Assembly: GCA_039105265.1 (NCBI GenBank)
Contig: JAPFFF010000066.1
Location: 62,001-126,000, forward strand
From: Tritrichomonas musculus
Taxonomy: Eukaryota; Parabasalia; Tritrichomonadida; Tritrichomonadidae
Length of the DNA stretch: 64,000 nucleotides
Direction of reading: 5' to 3'
Shown here: positions 53,120-64,000 of the stretch, one piece after another
Layout of the letters: the number at the start of each line of letters is the position of its first letter
Numbering within the stretch: the first letter of the stretch is position 1
Notes under the pieces: model-generated
Told to the model about the DNA's origin: nothing
Databases searched by the model: none
What the model saw: the letters and a program-made list of their open reading frames with translations, nothing else
Program-made: the position numbers and the translations under genes

Positions 53120-54720
53120 ATTTTGAACTTCGTAGTACGAAAGGTAATTTTTTCATAAAAATAAAAAAAACTAAAACAAATTCACCATCACGTTAAGATT
53201 TTACCAATATAAAGGTGAAAAAATAATTACAGTGATAATAACCGCTTTTGTATCTTTAATACAAATAACAAAATCACCTATTCAAAGGTGAAAAAAAAGC
53301 GGTAAGGTTGTAAAAATGCTTTTTTTTATATTCAAAATATCAAAAAATTCGCCTTTTTGTTCATTGATATAAAGAAATTCAATTTAATTTCAATTTCTTA
53401 TAATTTGTTGGTTATCGTTTTGAAACTCTTTTTCCATAAAGAAATAAGCATTAAATTATGTTGTTTATAAGTGTTTTTTTCTATTACTCTTAACGGACAG
53501 GAAACTAATAAAAAATTTGATTTTCATAATTTTTTGGGATATTTGTAGTTTAAGTATTATAAAATTAAAAAAAAATATATTCATTATTTATTAAACATTT
53601 AAAAATAATTAAAATATATTAATTTTCTTTTTAAATTTATGAAAAAATTTTGTTTTATCAACCAAAATAGTTTTTCCATTGTCTCAGAAAAAAATCTTAA
53701 TGATGTTTGAATATTTAAATCAATAGTAATTCACAAAAAAATTAATTATTTAATACCAAAAAAGATTTACATTTATAGATGCATTGGTGGAACCATTTTA
53801 TAAAATATCAAAAATTTAAATTTTATTTTAAACATTTATATTATATTTACAATATAAAGAGAATTTATTTTTTTTTTAGTTACCTCGCTCATTTTTTTTA
53901 TATAAAGTTATTCCAAAAAAGATAAGCCACCTTATTTAAAAAGTTCAACTTTTTAATAGAATTTCTATAAAAACACGTTGGATAATGACGTATCGTTTTT
54001 ATAATAGCTTTATTTTTATATATTTTATAAAAATATATTTATTAATTGTAATTTTTTAGCATATTTATTTATTTCTCGATTTCAGAAATCGATCTCGAGA
54101 ATCAGTACATATATAATTATTGATATCAAAGAGTTAATCAAACATCGATCTCGAGAATCAGAAAATAATTTAAAAATCTTTGTTTTCTTATTTAATATTG
54201 ACTTTAACCATCTAGGAAACCCAATATGTCATTCAATTATCTAATTTAGCGGTTTTTATGGAAATTTTTAATCAAGTAATGATCTCAATTCTGAAAATTT
54301 TCAATTATTTCTCTTGTAACATATTTTTTCTATTGACATAAAAAAAGAATGATTTTCGACATTCGGTCAAAAATCCCGATTTTGCCATTAGGAAATTTCC
54401 CACTCGAACTTACAGCAAATAAATAGAAAACATCAATAATCGTCTAAGTTTCTTTTCCACAGCCTTAACTTTTCATCTAAAATATTTCTTCCTTTACTGA
54501 GAAAAGTCATTCCTTTTTTCTAATAGATTATTAAGGAGTTATCATTAATACCTAATAATCCATGCTAACAAGGAAATATAATGCGAGTTTTCATAAATTG
54601 CATTTAATATCAATTTTATATTTACCATAAAAAAAACAAACTAGAAAATTTTCTCGATCACAGCAGAAACAGCTGCATAAAATTTTTACATTTCCCCAAA
54701 GCTATTAAAAAATTTCTCAT
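53120..54720. other. AT-rich DNA with short repeats
   Basis: No gene is seen. Notable words are AAAGGTGAAAAAA near 53,215 and 53,294, and ATCGATCTCGAGAATCAG at about 54,089 and 54,143 (direct repeat). Confidence 0.45.
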
Positions 54721-55934
54721 ATGAATATTAGGGTTGCATAGGGTCAAAAAATTGAAGAAATGGGCAGCCCACTGGGCAATTGAGCTTCAAAAATTATGAT
54801 GAAGTGATGTGATCAATTTGCAATGTAAAGGCCACTTTTTAAGGACGTCCTTAGAGAGTGAACTTTTCGGTATTGAAAAAAAGCATAGAATATATGTCAA
54901 TACTTCCAAAATATGAAAATGATGATATTTGTTCTGAATTTGATTGCTAGATGTGGAATGTAGTTGCATTTGAATCTAATAATTCATCATTTTCATCATT
55001 TTATTATGATTTGAACTAAAAAAATCGGTAATGTGCCCTTTGTTCATGGAATTCTTTTTATTTATTTTGTGAATTCTGTTAATTAAAATGTCTTTTTAAA
55101 TATTATATCTTTTCTTAATTATTTTAAACAATATATTTATATATTATATTTTTTAATGAGCATCTATTTTTAATATGTAATAATATAATGATTAGATATA
55201 CTTTAAATGAGAATATTCATAAATATTTATTTTTTTAATTTATTAAAGTATTCAATAACAAAAAAAAATTATTTTAATTAGTTTAATATTTTATTTATAT
55301 TATATATTATTTTTAAATATATTGTAATATATAACAATTTATTATCCTAATTTTATGATTATATTAATGAAATATCATGCAAAAAATCCATTCCAAACTA
55401 TATTTCAGGGATGCATTTCGGGCACGGGCAGGGCAAGTTGCCCGAACAAGCCTGTCTGCCCGGGCAGTGCCCGGGCAGATCTTTGGGCATCGGGCAAGCC
55501 CGGGCAAAAATACGTTGGCACTTTTCGGGCAGCCCTTTTTTGCCCGGGCATCTATCGTCGGGCAATGCCCCAAAATTGCCCGAAAGTTTTACAAGTTCAT
55601 AGTAATATTTAAATTTTTCTAATGATGTTTTTCCAAAATAAATTAATTTTTGATTCTTTAATAGTTATTTTGTGATTAATATGATTTTTATATATGAATT
55701 AATATTATAATTTTTATAAGTTGAATAAAATTTAATAAATTGTGAAATCAAGAAATTTTCCATTCAAAATATTTTTGCCAATTCAAATTTGAATTATTTT
55801 TATTTTCTCGAAAAAAAGTCATAACAATAGATTTTTAAATTGATTTATTCAACAAAATTGATATAAAAGAATAAAAAATTATTTTTTTTTTTTTATTTTG
55901 TTTATTTTTTTGTAAAGAAATTGTTGAGAACTTC

Positions 55935-55966
<32 letters not shown>

Positions 55967-56711
55967 TGATGATTCGAACTTAATACCTTTTTATTTTTCG
56001 AGCAATTTCCGGGCTACAACTCAATTTTTTTTTCGGGCAATGATATCACCAACCGTCGGGCTGACAGTTAGCCCGATGCAGCCCGACCTGATCTTCCGGG
56101 CAGGAAAAGTGACATTGCCCCGGGCATGCCCGAGCAGCCCTTTGTGCATCCCTGCTATATTTTATTTATATACAAAAATATGTTTGAATTTTTTTATTTT
56201 ATCAAACACAATAATCAATTAATATCATATATTAAAGAAAAGATAATGATTTAAAAAGAAAAATATTAAAAATCGCTTTTGAATTTATCATATAACTTCC
56301 CTTGGGCTAGCCCAGCCCCGATTAAAAAGGATTGAAAAAATGGGCTATCGTCGCTGCCCAGCCACTTTGCCCATGGCAAATTTTTATTTTTTAACTGAAA
56401 AATTGAATGAAAACATAGAAAAGTATCCAGCCCAATAGAATTTGTAAATAACAACAGAATTTATCTTTGAAAAAATTGAATAGATAAACAAATAAATAAA
56501 AAAATAAAAACTCCAAAATATCTATATTAATTTTAATTTTATTTTAATATTTTTATGCAAAACCACATATTTAAAATATACATATTTTTAAGAAAAGTTA
56601 AAAATAATATAAAATCAACAAATAATTTGCTTATCCCCATTGGGTTATCAAAATAGCTTGGGTGGGCAGCTTTTTTGCCCAAACCGTGCCAAATGCAACC
56701 ATAATGAATAT
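54721..56711. mobile_element. Outer hAT-like element, interrupted by a second one
   Basis: The ends TAGGGTTGCATAGGGTC (54,729) and, from the right, TATGGTTGCATTTGGCAC (56,703) face each other. The 8-mer ATGAATAT is duplicated outside (54,721-54,728; 56,704-56,711). Without the inner element it is about 1.2 kb of mostly AT-rich DNA with GGGCAGCCC-like words near both ends. There is no transposase. The two ends differ by several substitutions, so it is older than the inner element. Confidence 0.75.
55398..56162. mobile_element. Inner hAT-like element with GGGCA array
   Basis: The 10-bp ends CAGGGATGCA/TGCATCCCTG bound 55,406-56,154 (749 bp), with the 8-mer CTATATTT duplicated outside (55,398-55,405; 56,155-56,162). 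The subterminal ~180 bases at the left and ~130 at the right are crowded with GGGCA/TGCCC in both orientations (more than 25 in total). The middle is AT-rich with a poly-A run. Such arrays are typical binding sites for hAT transposases (family knowledge); no gene is present. Confidence 0.85.
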
Positions 56712-57019
56712 TTATTATTACTATCATCACAATTATACTTATTATTAAACAATACCTATTATAAATATAAATATATTAGGTAGATTTAATGATTATTACA
56801 TTCACCTCTATTGATATACATAGTTTTATGTGTTTCTATGAGATGCTATTGTTCGGAGATCCTGTTGAAACTTTTCAGAAAAAGAAATATTTATTCATTT
56901 TCCATCTTCAATATCAATTTGAAATCCGAAATAGCAATTATGGTTTCTTCATTTTAAGTTTGTATAGCTTTTTTTATTCGGCATAGTTTTGAAGTGAATT
57001 TTGTGTAACCAGGTGGAAA
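56712..57019. other. AT-rich spacer
   Basis: No gene is supported. A 65-codon open stretch at 56,789-56,986 has no recognisable features. Confidence 0.4.
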
Positions 57020-57560
57020 TTACAGCTGACCATACCTTGTTTTGGATGCTCCAAATGCACAAGCATCACAGGGCTGTGTTTTATGCGAGCTATATGCAGA
57101 GGGTGGCATTAATATGATAGGTTTTATTTTTTCCAATACCTTTTTTGCATCACTTGTTAAGCGTTGTTGAAGATTCTCGAAAATTAGGACAATTGTATGA
57201 TTTTCGTTATTGATTTCCACCCTTATTTGAATTACATATGTGATTAGAATTTTTTGAACCCATTGAATCATATTAGTTTCGACCATATAACTTTTCAAAG
57301 AGTACATCAGTTCGCCTAAGTTTGACAAAAATGTTTAAATGAAATCTAGGTCATTTCTTTTCTTTGTGGTACTGAGCATGCGTCTCAAATGGGTTGTTGC
57401 AGCAGTTATGCAGCAAAACCATGATACATTGTAATCATCTGTGATTGATTTCTATACAGGAGGAACAGTAATAAACCCATGAGCGACACTTTTTGTATTC
57501 GGGATAATGTCCAAATCCGCATTCATCCATGCTCAAGAATAAAAGAAGATCGGTAATCAG
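57020..57560 (-). pseudogene. pogo-like DDE transposase remnant
   Basis: The minus strand reads SMDECGFGHYPEYKK (first catalytic Asp region) near 57,530. After disruptions it continues to IVLIFENLQQRL and then IILMPPSAYSSHKTQPCDA. The last is the degenerate equivalent of LPPHTSHxLQPLD in pogo/Tigger transposases. At least two breaks are present. No inverted ends were found. Confidence 0.5.
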
Positions 57561-57868
57561 CGATAGTACATCGAGTACAGATTTAATATGTATTTACCTT
57601 GTTTATTGAAACTGAATCACAATCATCGTCAACGGAAATACTTTTTTTTTTTTGCCAATTTCTTCTTTATGCTTTTCCATGAAAAGGTGGAACCAGCCCC
57701 ATGTAAATACCTAATAATATCATGTTATGGCCAAATAAAACTCTTGGTCAAGGTTTCTGACATCTGCCCCAGTGAGACCTTTCGACTCCAATTGATCTTT
57801 TTCAATTTCATCTATTATATGAAATTCTTCAATTATTAAAATGAAATTATCTATACAAAAATGAATAT

Positions 57869-58051
57869 TTATTTTTTTTCAGAATAAATAAAATACATTT
57901 TTATAGATAATTGTGCATTTAACAAATCTTCTGATCTGTTATAATTCTTCGGACCATAAAGATATTTTAAATGAGAGAAGAGTCTCTCTAAAGGATTTTC
58001 AGAACAAGGATAGTTCAATATCCTAATGGCTATTTCTGCAAATTCTTTCAT
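57869..58051 (-). pseudogene. hAT transposase dimerisation-region fragment
   Basis: About 60 codons. LNYPCSENPLERLFSHLKYL matches the hAT C-terminal signature (P-S-S/E-N-x-x-E-R-L/V-F-S). It lies upstream (in minus-strand order) of the pogo-like remnant but is unrelated to it. The remainder of the gene is not visible. Confidence 0.5.
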
Positions 58052-58815
58052 ATCGTAAATAAATTAACTGAACTATTTCATTTATATGAATGATCTCTAA
58101 AAGTTTGATTTAAAAAAATTATTGAATAATTATTATTTTATATCTGACTAAAAGTAATACAGATCAAAATTAACCATAAACTTTGATATTTTGGGCTCAA
58201 TAGTAATTATAAAATAATTCAATTTTATGAAGTTAGCCAAACAGTTTTTTTTTGAGTTGGTTTATTTCTTATTTATAAATAGATTTTGTATGGTATTAAT
58301 CGAAATAGTGTTTTTGAAAAAGCCTTTCCTCTATATTTCAATTTCTGTTTTCAAATCATATATTTTAAAGGAAATCATTATTTTTGGTTATCTTAAAAAT
58401 TCATGTAAAAATCAGTAATAATCATAGGATATATTTTTTAAAAACATAATATTAAATAATTATGTATAAAATATTAAAACCAAATTGTGAAATTATTTAA
58501 ATAAAATGATGATTTTTTTGAATTAAAAAAAAGATCATTTTTACAAACTGACATAAATTAAATTTAGTTTTTTTCTTTGCAATATCATAGCTTCAGCATT
58601 CCGGAACGTCAGCAAGATCTGGAATCTTAAAGGTCTGAATTCCAGAAAACAAAATGCTTATGCTTTTTTCAAATCAATGAAATTTCAATTTTACAATTGA
58701 AAAAAAAATTATCAACGCGGCTCTAAACACGGCACATTTTCTGTTTTGGATGACTGCTCAATAGCATTGATTTTAATAATAATATATATTAATCTGATTA
58801 TCGAGTTGCATTAAT
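58052..58815. other. AT-rich DNA leading into the second cassette locus
   Basis: No gene is visible to about 58,580. From there on, composition is more mixed, with short open pieces that I cannot assign. Confidence 0.4.
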
Positions 58816-58882
58816 AAGTGCTACCGCTGATGATATTAAACATTAGAAAAGCTCAAAAAACCACTCCATACCTTGGAAATGA
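58816..58882 (+). pseudogene. Decayed C-terminus homologous to 19,242-19,433
   Basis: The frame reads SATADDIKH, an in-frame TAG, then KSSKNHSIPWK and TGA at 58,880-58,882. It parallels TPEVFESLEFKNYSIPWK at the first locus. DNA identity is highest over CATACCTTGGAAATGA. Confidence 0.4.
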
Positions 58883-58996
58883 TCTTTAAATCTAATGGTG
58901 TGGTCATTTGTATAGTGTTGAATAAAAAATTAATAGAAATATTGAAAAACGACAATGTACTTGAACTTGAGGGACGGGGGTGGGAAATTAGCTAAT

Positions 58997-59135
58997 GTAG
59001 ATAGAGTGTACTTACGATAGGTTTTTTAGTAGGTATTTGGCCGGTTAGCGAGGCCCAAGCGAAGGTGTACCTGAGCTTGGTGGCGAAGCGTGTAGGCGGT
59101 GGTGAAGTATGAGACACCGCCTATACTATACTACT
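58997..59135 (+). ncRNA. GC-rich structured cassette, copy 2
   Basis: This copy matches 19,453-19,590 from GTAGA to CTATACTATACTACT with few differences. Changes fall mostly in loops and linkers (TTTTCAGAGGG versus TTTTTTAGTAG; GAGCAGTG versus GAAGCGTG). The 9-bp TAGGCGGTG stem and the CCAAGC/GCTTGG stem are unchanged. It lies ~115 bases after the SIPWK stop, against ~20 in copy 1. Open coding sequence begins within and beyond its 3' end. Confidence 0.4.
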
Positions 59136-59338
59136 CACTTTCTTTAAAGATTGCACAATCGTTAATACATGCATTGATAAGAGATATAATCGAAACATTA
59201 ATGTTAATAAGTTGATATCGAATGTTGATGAACAACGAACTGAGATAGTTAACTCAATCGATACAAAGAGAATAAACTACGATAAGGTGTTAGTTAAGAT
59301 AGAAGATAAGAAAGAGTTTAAAAGATAGATACAAGGTT
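59113..59338 (+). pseudogene. Open coding stretch after the cassette, unrecognised
   Basis: An open frame of ~75 codons with no Met near its start includes CTIVNTCIDKRYNRNINVNK and VNSIDTKRINYDKVLVKI. Codon content looks like real protein rather than AT noise. Further pieces in mixed frames follow to about 59,560 (MDFFHEDVDVIISTSSF). The latter faintly recalls a helicase strand-loop, but too weakly for a call. It may belong to the same repeated gene set as the cassette. Confidence 0.3.
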
Positions 59339-59564
59339 GCTTCATGTACAGGTGATACCAAAGAGATTAAGTTGAATAAAGATGGATTTTTTCCACGAAG
59401 ACGTTGATGTTATTATATCTACTTCATCTTTCTAAAATGGACAATCTATTAAGGATGACCTTTCTATATAAAATGATCGTCGTGGTTATATTTATTTTTC
59501 CCCATTAAAGGGTAATCATTTTTATAAAATTGTTAGCTTAAGGGCTCGAAGTAACGAGACGCCA

Positions 59565-60007
59565 ACAAAAAAAAAATGAATTACAGAAAGTCAAGTTATT
59601 TATTATCAGAGGCCTCTTTGTCATTATTTTCCAATCATCACTGATATATTTAATTCCAGGTTAAAAAATAGATTTGAAGAAAAAAGCTTTTCAAAATATT
59701 ACTTATATTCTCTGACTCTTACTAGATATAGGAGAAACAGAACACAAATAATACTTTTTTTTCAGAGAATATTCTCTGCGATTTCACAATATTCAGATTC
59801 AATAATACTTTTTTTTTTTTCTAAAAAAAGTAGAATACTTTTAGATATACTTGGTCTAGTTTTCAAAAAATATATAAAGAGTATAATAAAACTTCTCGTT
59901 CTAGCATTTTTTTGAATATTTTTTTTTCTATTTTTGATAACTGTAAACTATTCAAAAACTAAAAACGATCAATTTGTATTCAATTCAATTCTATTTTTTT
60001 TATGAAA
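59565..60007. other. AT-rich spacer
   Basis: No gene or organised repeat is seen. Confidence 0.4.
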
Positions 60008-60374
60008 TAAACTCAGACCAAAATGTTCGACAATTGAATTTTGAGAGAGTATTCAAATTATCATTTTTTTTCTAATGCACCTATATGGTGATTCGAAGGT
60101 TTTTTCCAAAGCTCTTTTTTTTAGAGAGTAGCCCATGTCCCATAGAAAGTTGTAATTCCTCTTAAGGGCGTGGCTATTTCTTTCAAAAACCAGGGCTCCT
60201 AGTATAAAAATAGCTTACTGAAAGGATAATTAAAAAAATAAACTTCTGAAAAATTGAATACATTGCTTTGAGAGAAAAAAGAAATTTTCGACTCTTTATC
60301 GTTTTTTTTGTCAATTTTCAGTGGAAAATGCGGTTTATATGTACGTTAAGTCGAACATTTTTGGTCAGGGTTTA
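60008..60374. mobile_element. TA-flanked MITE, 363 bp
   Basis: The inverted ends AACTCAGACCAAAATGTTCG and, from the right, AACCCTGACCAAAAATGTTC bound 60,010-60,372, with TA on both sides. This fits Tc1/mariner or pogo-type MITEs. No ORF. The ends resemble words at 34,954 and 35,806. Confidence 0.6.
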
Positions 60375-60484
60375 AAAAGTATATAAAATTAAGAATTAAG
60401 AATTTTTAGTTATTTAAAATTCTTATCATTTGGCTTATAACCATTTGCTTTATTGTTTGCAATGATTTTTGCCTTCAAATTTTT

Positions 60485-60515
<31 letters not shown>

Positions 60516-60579
60516 GATTAATTTCTTTCCGAATCTTAGGAACTCTTATATTTTGATTTTTCTTTCTCTTAGTCATTTG

Positions 60580-61718
60580 TCTTCCTTGCCAACATTCACA
60601 ATAAGGTGAACAAAGTGGTTCCAAATCTAATTTTTTAAAGATCATGTCAATCCAATTATCTTAGTTCCTTAGTTCAGTAGATGTCGAGTATTTAATATCT
60701 TTTCTAATGTACTTAGTTTTAATATGATTAAAAAATTCGTTGTTTTGGGTATGAATTTTAGGATTCACTTTTTCTGCATAATGAACGTTTTTCTTAAGAA
60801 ATTCTTTCAATTTTTTGGAGAACAATTTTTTATTTTTCCCTGAATAAATTTTTGTTTTTATATTTTGTGGATGTTGACAATACGTATGATTTCCTTTGTA
60901 ATGTTTTGGAATATTATTATAATATTATAACCTTTGTTCTTTTGTTATTGTTTCATCTCTAAATAAAATTTCTAGATATCTTGATATACTTTCTCCAAAC
61001 CCTTTAAACGGTTTTCCATTATTTTTATTAAAATTATCTAAGTTATTTTTTATAGATTTAATAGCATGTCCAGGATTCAATTCCTCTGTTATTTTCCAGC
61101 CTGATTGAGTAATTACATTGCGAGAAACTCCATCATTATCATGAATATAGTATTTCACTTTTTGAGAGTTTTTCCATCGTTCTGCTATTTCTTCCACTCC
61201 TAATTTTTCTAAATTCCTAGAATCTTCTTCAGTATTTCCAAAAACAAATTGCTTCTTTTTTGTCTAATTGAAGAATCAATAATTTTACGTGATTGAATAT
61301 CAATCATAGTAACAATACAAGCTGAACCATGCCTTCTGTGGTCCCAAGCGACATCGATTGAAACAATTGTATCATCATTCAAATTTTCTGAATATTTTTG
61401 TGTCGATTCACGAGCTAATTCAATAATTGAGTCAGTTATAATATCTTGGTATTCATAAAAAACTTTTTCAGAGCATGAATCGGTTTCATTTATAATGCTA
61501 AAATCTTTAATTTGTGAAAAAGTCATACCACAAATAAGTGTTACCAAAACAAATTTAATTATATTTGAGAAATTTAAATATCTATCTGTTTGAACTCCTT
61601 GATTTTGAAAAGTTGGAGCTGGGGAAGGTTCTCTAGATGATTGAGAAGAAGATTGTTTTGGAGTATTTAATCTTCCATTCATCATTGATTTTTTAGCTGC
61701 TTTCCGTGTTCTTACCAT
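60580..61718 (-). pseudogene. Kolobok-like DDE transposase, broken
   Basis: A basic Ser/Pro-rich N-terminus (MVRTRKAAKK) is followed by a hydrophobic stretch and IDVAWDHRRHGSACIVTMID, the block with the first Asp. A frameshift occurs in a short A run near 61,255-61,270. Then come YYIHDNDGVSRN (second Asp) and GHAIKSIKNNL, an in-frame TAA near 60,926, and IPKHYKGNHTYC, TQNNEFFNHIKTKYIRKD (Glu candidate) and the Cys-rich tail CSPYCECWQGRQMTKRKK. The order fits Kolobok-type transposases. Two clear breaks are seen. A 29-base T run at 60,487-60,515 lies just beyond the 3' end. Family assignment rests on motif order only. Confidence 0.5.
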
Positions 61719-62338
61719 AATTTAAAAAAAAAAAATAAAAATGACATGTTATATAAAAAATATTTGAATTCATAAATGGAAGAATGCATTCAAATTTTTT
61801 TTATTTAAATATCTAAAAATATATGAAAATTCCTTTGATCATGCATTTTTAAATTATTTTACACCTGTTTCACTTTTGTAACGGAAAAATTCACTTTCGT
61901 AAAGGAAATATTCATTTTCGAAACGGAAATTTTCACTTTCGTAACGGAAAATAAAATAGAAGTTAAAATTATTATCAAAAAATTGTTACTATTATTTACT
62001 TTAAGCAAAATATAATATCTGATCCAATAAAAATCAATTTTATATATATATATATATAATTTTCAATAATGCTGTTGATGCTCATATTCAATAAAAAGTA
62101 TTAAAAAATCAACTGGATATGCATATTCATCAAAAAAAATGGATTTTCATTTTTTTTTGCAGATCAGCAAATTAGATCAAATTCTTAATTAGTATAAATA
62201 AAGCCATATTACATATTAAATTTGTTGTATATCTTTAATAAATTAATTGTGTTGTAAGAAAACATGGAAAAAAATAATATTCAGATCTAAAACAAATGGG
62301 TAATTAAAAAATCATACTTTTTTATATTTAACTTTTTA
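61719..62338. other. Spacer between two transposase genes
   Basis: It contains a four-unit tandem repeat at 61,871-61,951 and a short TA microsatellite near 62,041. No gene is seen. Confidence 0.5.
61871..61951. repeat. Four-unit 20-21-bp tandem repeat
   Basis: Units follow CACTTTCGTAACGGAAAAAT with small changes. It lies between the start of the Kolobok-like gene and the end of the IS630-like gene, so it could be a subterminal repeat of either element. Confidence 0.6.
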
Positions 62339-63664
62339 TTAAATATTTTGATTTTTAAAAACTTTAGGAATAACTTTCATCAAATGATCCCAATATTCTT
62401 CCATTAATTCAGGTGTGATTACATTTGACACTTCATTCAAAATATTAAGTAAAAGTTCAATTCTTTTTTTACCTTTTTCACCCCAAGGTAAGTTTGTTGT
62501 TTCCATTAATTCTTGACGATATGTTGTAGCTAGCTTTTTTCTAATATTATTTTTGACCATTGAAAAAACATTTTCAATGGGATTTAATTCAGGACTATAT
62601 GGAGGCAAAAACCACAAATTTATATGCTTTTTTAAGCATAAGTTTTTGAGTTTGTTATCATCTTTTTTGTGTATTTTAGCATTATCCATTACGAAGCAAA
62701 TATTTTTAAGTTTTTTTTCTTTGCATTTTTCAATTAAATTTTTGATAAAGCCATAAAAATCCTCTGCATCATATGCTTCGTTTTGCGTTTCGTAATGAAC
62801 AAGCCCAATGTCTTTGTTTACAGCCATGCAGACACTGATATTTGGTGCCTTAGATAAAGGAGCGGTTAAAATAGCTCTGGTTCCTCTTTTGCTTCTTCCA
62901 CGGTTTCTTAACGTACAAACCGACATTCCCATTTCGTCAATAAATATAAATGACTTTTTTAAATTGTCCATGAAATTTGAACAATATTCAATTCTTTGTC
63001 TTTTTGTTTCATCTGAATTTCTAGCTATTGGATCTATTCAAACTTTTTTTAAAGTAACTAATTGCCCATTCAAATAACTACTCAAAGTTGAAGCTGTGAT
63101 TTCAGGGAAATTGTTTTGAATACCTTTATCAATTATTTCTCCAAGTGTCAAAACAGGATTCTCTTCAATCCTTTTTATAGCAGTTTCAATTTGCAAATCA
63201 TCCCATTTATTTTTGTGATTGGGATGTGTCCATTTTGTCATTATTTTTCCCTGATTTTCAATTACCTTATAAAATGTTGTTTTATGGTAACCTAGCGAAA
63301 ATGTAAATTCTTTGGCAAAACGGACACCATTTTTATTATATGCTTGCCATATTTTCAATGCATCACTTTTAGATAACTTTTTTCTTTTCTTCTTTATTTA
63401 CATTATTAATTGTTCAGTCGTTATTATTTTGAATATCTGCTTCTTCATTATCTTCATTATTTTGATTTTCTATTTGAACATTATTAGTGAAATTTCTATT
63501 ATCATCTTCATTGTCTTCATTGATTTCTTCTTTATTCACAATAACTTCTATGACTTCTTCCTATTCTTCCTCTTCTTCCTCTTCTTCTTCTATATCTATT
63601 TCTTCTTCTTCTTCTTCATAACTATTGTCTTCGATGTTTTCTTCGTCACGATCAAATTCTTTCA
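62339..63664 (-). pseudogene. IS630/Tc1-superfamily transposase, several breaks
   Basis: An acidic N-terminus (63,664 downwards, runs of Glu) contains stops and a frame change. From 63,358 a helix-turn-helix region (FAKEFTFSLGYHKTTFYKVI, WDDLQIETAIKRIEENPVLT) leads to an in-frame TGA at 63,038-63,040, where an Arg codon (CGA) would fit. The same frame then gives the DDE domain: FIDEMGM (Asp), FVMDNAKIHKK (Asp) and PPYSPELNPIENVF (Glu), with 36 residues between the second Asp and Glu. The frame ends at 62,339. Different from the element at 50,259. No terminal repeats were identified. Confidence 0.75.
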
Positions 63665-63759
63665 TTTTACGACAAAAATAACTTGACAATCTCGAAATAA
63701 TTCTTTTGACACTTTGGATTGTTATCTTACTTACATGGACGTATTATGGAATTATATTT

Positions 63760-64000
63760 TCAGTAAAAGGTTTCCAAAGCATGTACATTATTTTCATTTC
63801 TTTTGCACATATCAAGAAAAGATAAACAATTTTGTGGAATATATATTTGATATTCTATTGATGTTTTGTTTTGTTGATTTTCACTAGCTGAAATCCGATG
63901 GAGATTTGATATGCGATAGTCTTCACTACATTTATTTTTATTGGTCCAACAAATCGCTTGTTTAATACATGCTATTAATGTATCTTGGCTGCATTACCAT
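63760..64000 (-). CDS. Possible partial ORF entering from the right edge
   Basis: The minus strand is open from the window edge to TGA at 63,760-63,762. It contains CIKQAICWTNKNKCSEDYRI and IYIPQNCLSFLDMCKRNENN. The start lies outside the window. Two or three Cys pairs are visible, but no family is recognised. It could belong to the IS630-like element or to a host gene. Confidence 0.3.

Larger units (their letters stand above)
50142..53790. mobile_element. Probable hAT element carrying a Tc1/mariner insertion
   Basis: CCACCAATGCATC at 50,142-50,154 returns inverted at 53,778-53,790. Between them lie a hAT transposase C-terminus on the minus strand and a complete Tc1/mariner element. CACCAATGCAT resembles the ends of the other hAT elements here (CAGGGATGCA, TAGGGTTGCAT). 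No 8-bp duplication is visible, so the boundary is tentative. Confidence 0.4.

Noticed and set aside
55355-55622. Overlapping ORFs on both strands rich in Gly/Ala/Pro/Arg
   Set aside because: All are produced by the GGGCA array of the inner hAT-like element.
63312-63686. 124-codon Phe/Ile-rich plus-strand ORF
   Set aside because: It is the complement of the Glu-rich start of the IS630-like transposase.

Overview
This window looks like nuclear DNA of an anaerobic flagellate of the trichomonad type (Parabasalia; Tritrichomonas- or Trichomonas-like). The reasons are the very AT-rich intergenic DNA, intronless genes, short 5' leaders with TCAYW initiator-like motifs, a large multi-membrane-segment protein with a PAS and a class III cyclase domain, a divergent ankyrin protein of the kind expanded in trichomonads, a metacaspase-like protein, and a very dense load of DNA transposons. 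The organism call is an inference from gene content; nothing here names the species.

Layout. Bases 1-18,830 form a clearly less AT-rich block: a head-to-tail stack of site-specific-looking LINEs. These carry three zinc fingers, a reverse transcriptase, a CCHC knuckle and a restriction-like endonuclease. The order is: 3' end of a family B copy; complete family A copy with an unbroken 2,362-codon ORF; two ~1.05 kb non-autonomous units; a 0.58 kb unit; full-length family B copy with two in-frame stops; truncated chimeric copy. Every junction carries the same 14-mer, CCACACGGGAGGAG, followed by a T run. Bases 18,830-24,100 are AT-rich wreckage, with a first copy of a 138-bp GC-rich structured cassette, a decayed LINE 3' end and inverted repeats.

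Bases 24,100-32,650 are the host gene island: ankyrin protein, inactive-looking caspase-fold protein, and a convergent 1,553-residue cyclase. Bases 32,650-41,100 are gene-free AT-rich DNA with one 1.3 kb transposon-like element, several repeats and hairpins. A tRNA-Ser(GCT) lies at 41,111 and a probably membrane-anchored protein kinase at 42,299-43,399.

Bases 43,500-64,000 are a transposon graveyard. It includes a nested set (43,516-47,916), a Tc1/mariner element with DD35E spacing and complete ends (50,259-51,783), hAT transposase remnants, one hAT-like element inside another (54,729-56,703) with an array of GGGCA motifs, a pogo-like remnant, the second copy of the GC-rich cassette, a TA-flanked MITE, and Kolobok-like and IS630-like transposase genes, both broken.

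The host genes have no evident operon-like or functional link to each other. The most unusual items are the LINE stack with its shared junction word, the GC-rich cassette found twice downstream of the same protein C-terminus, and the layered transposon nests whose target duplications are still readable.
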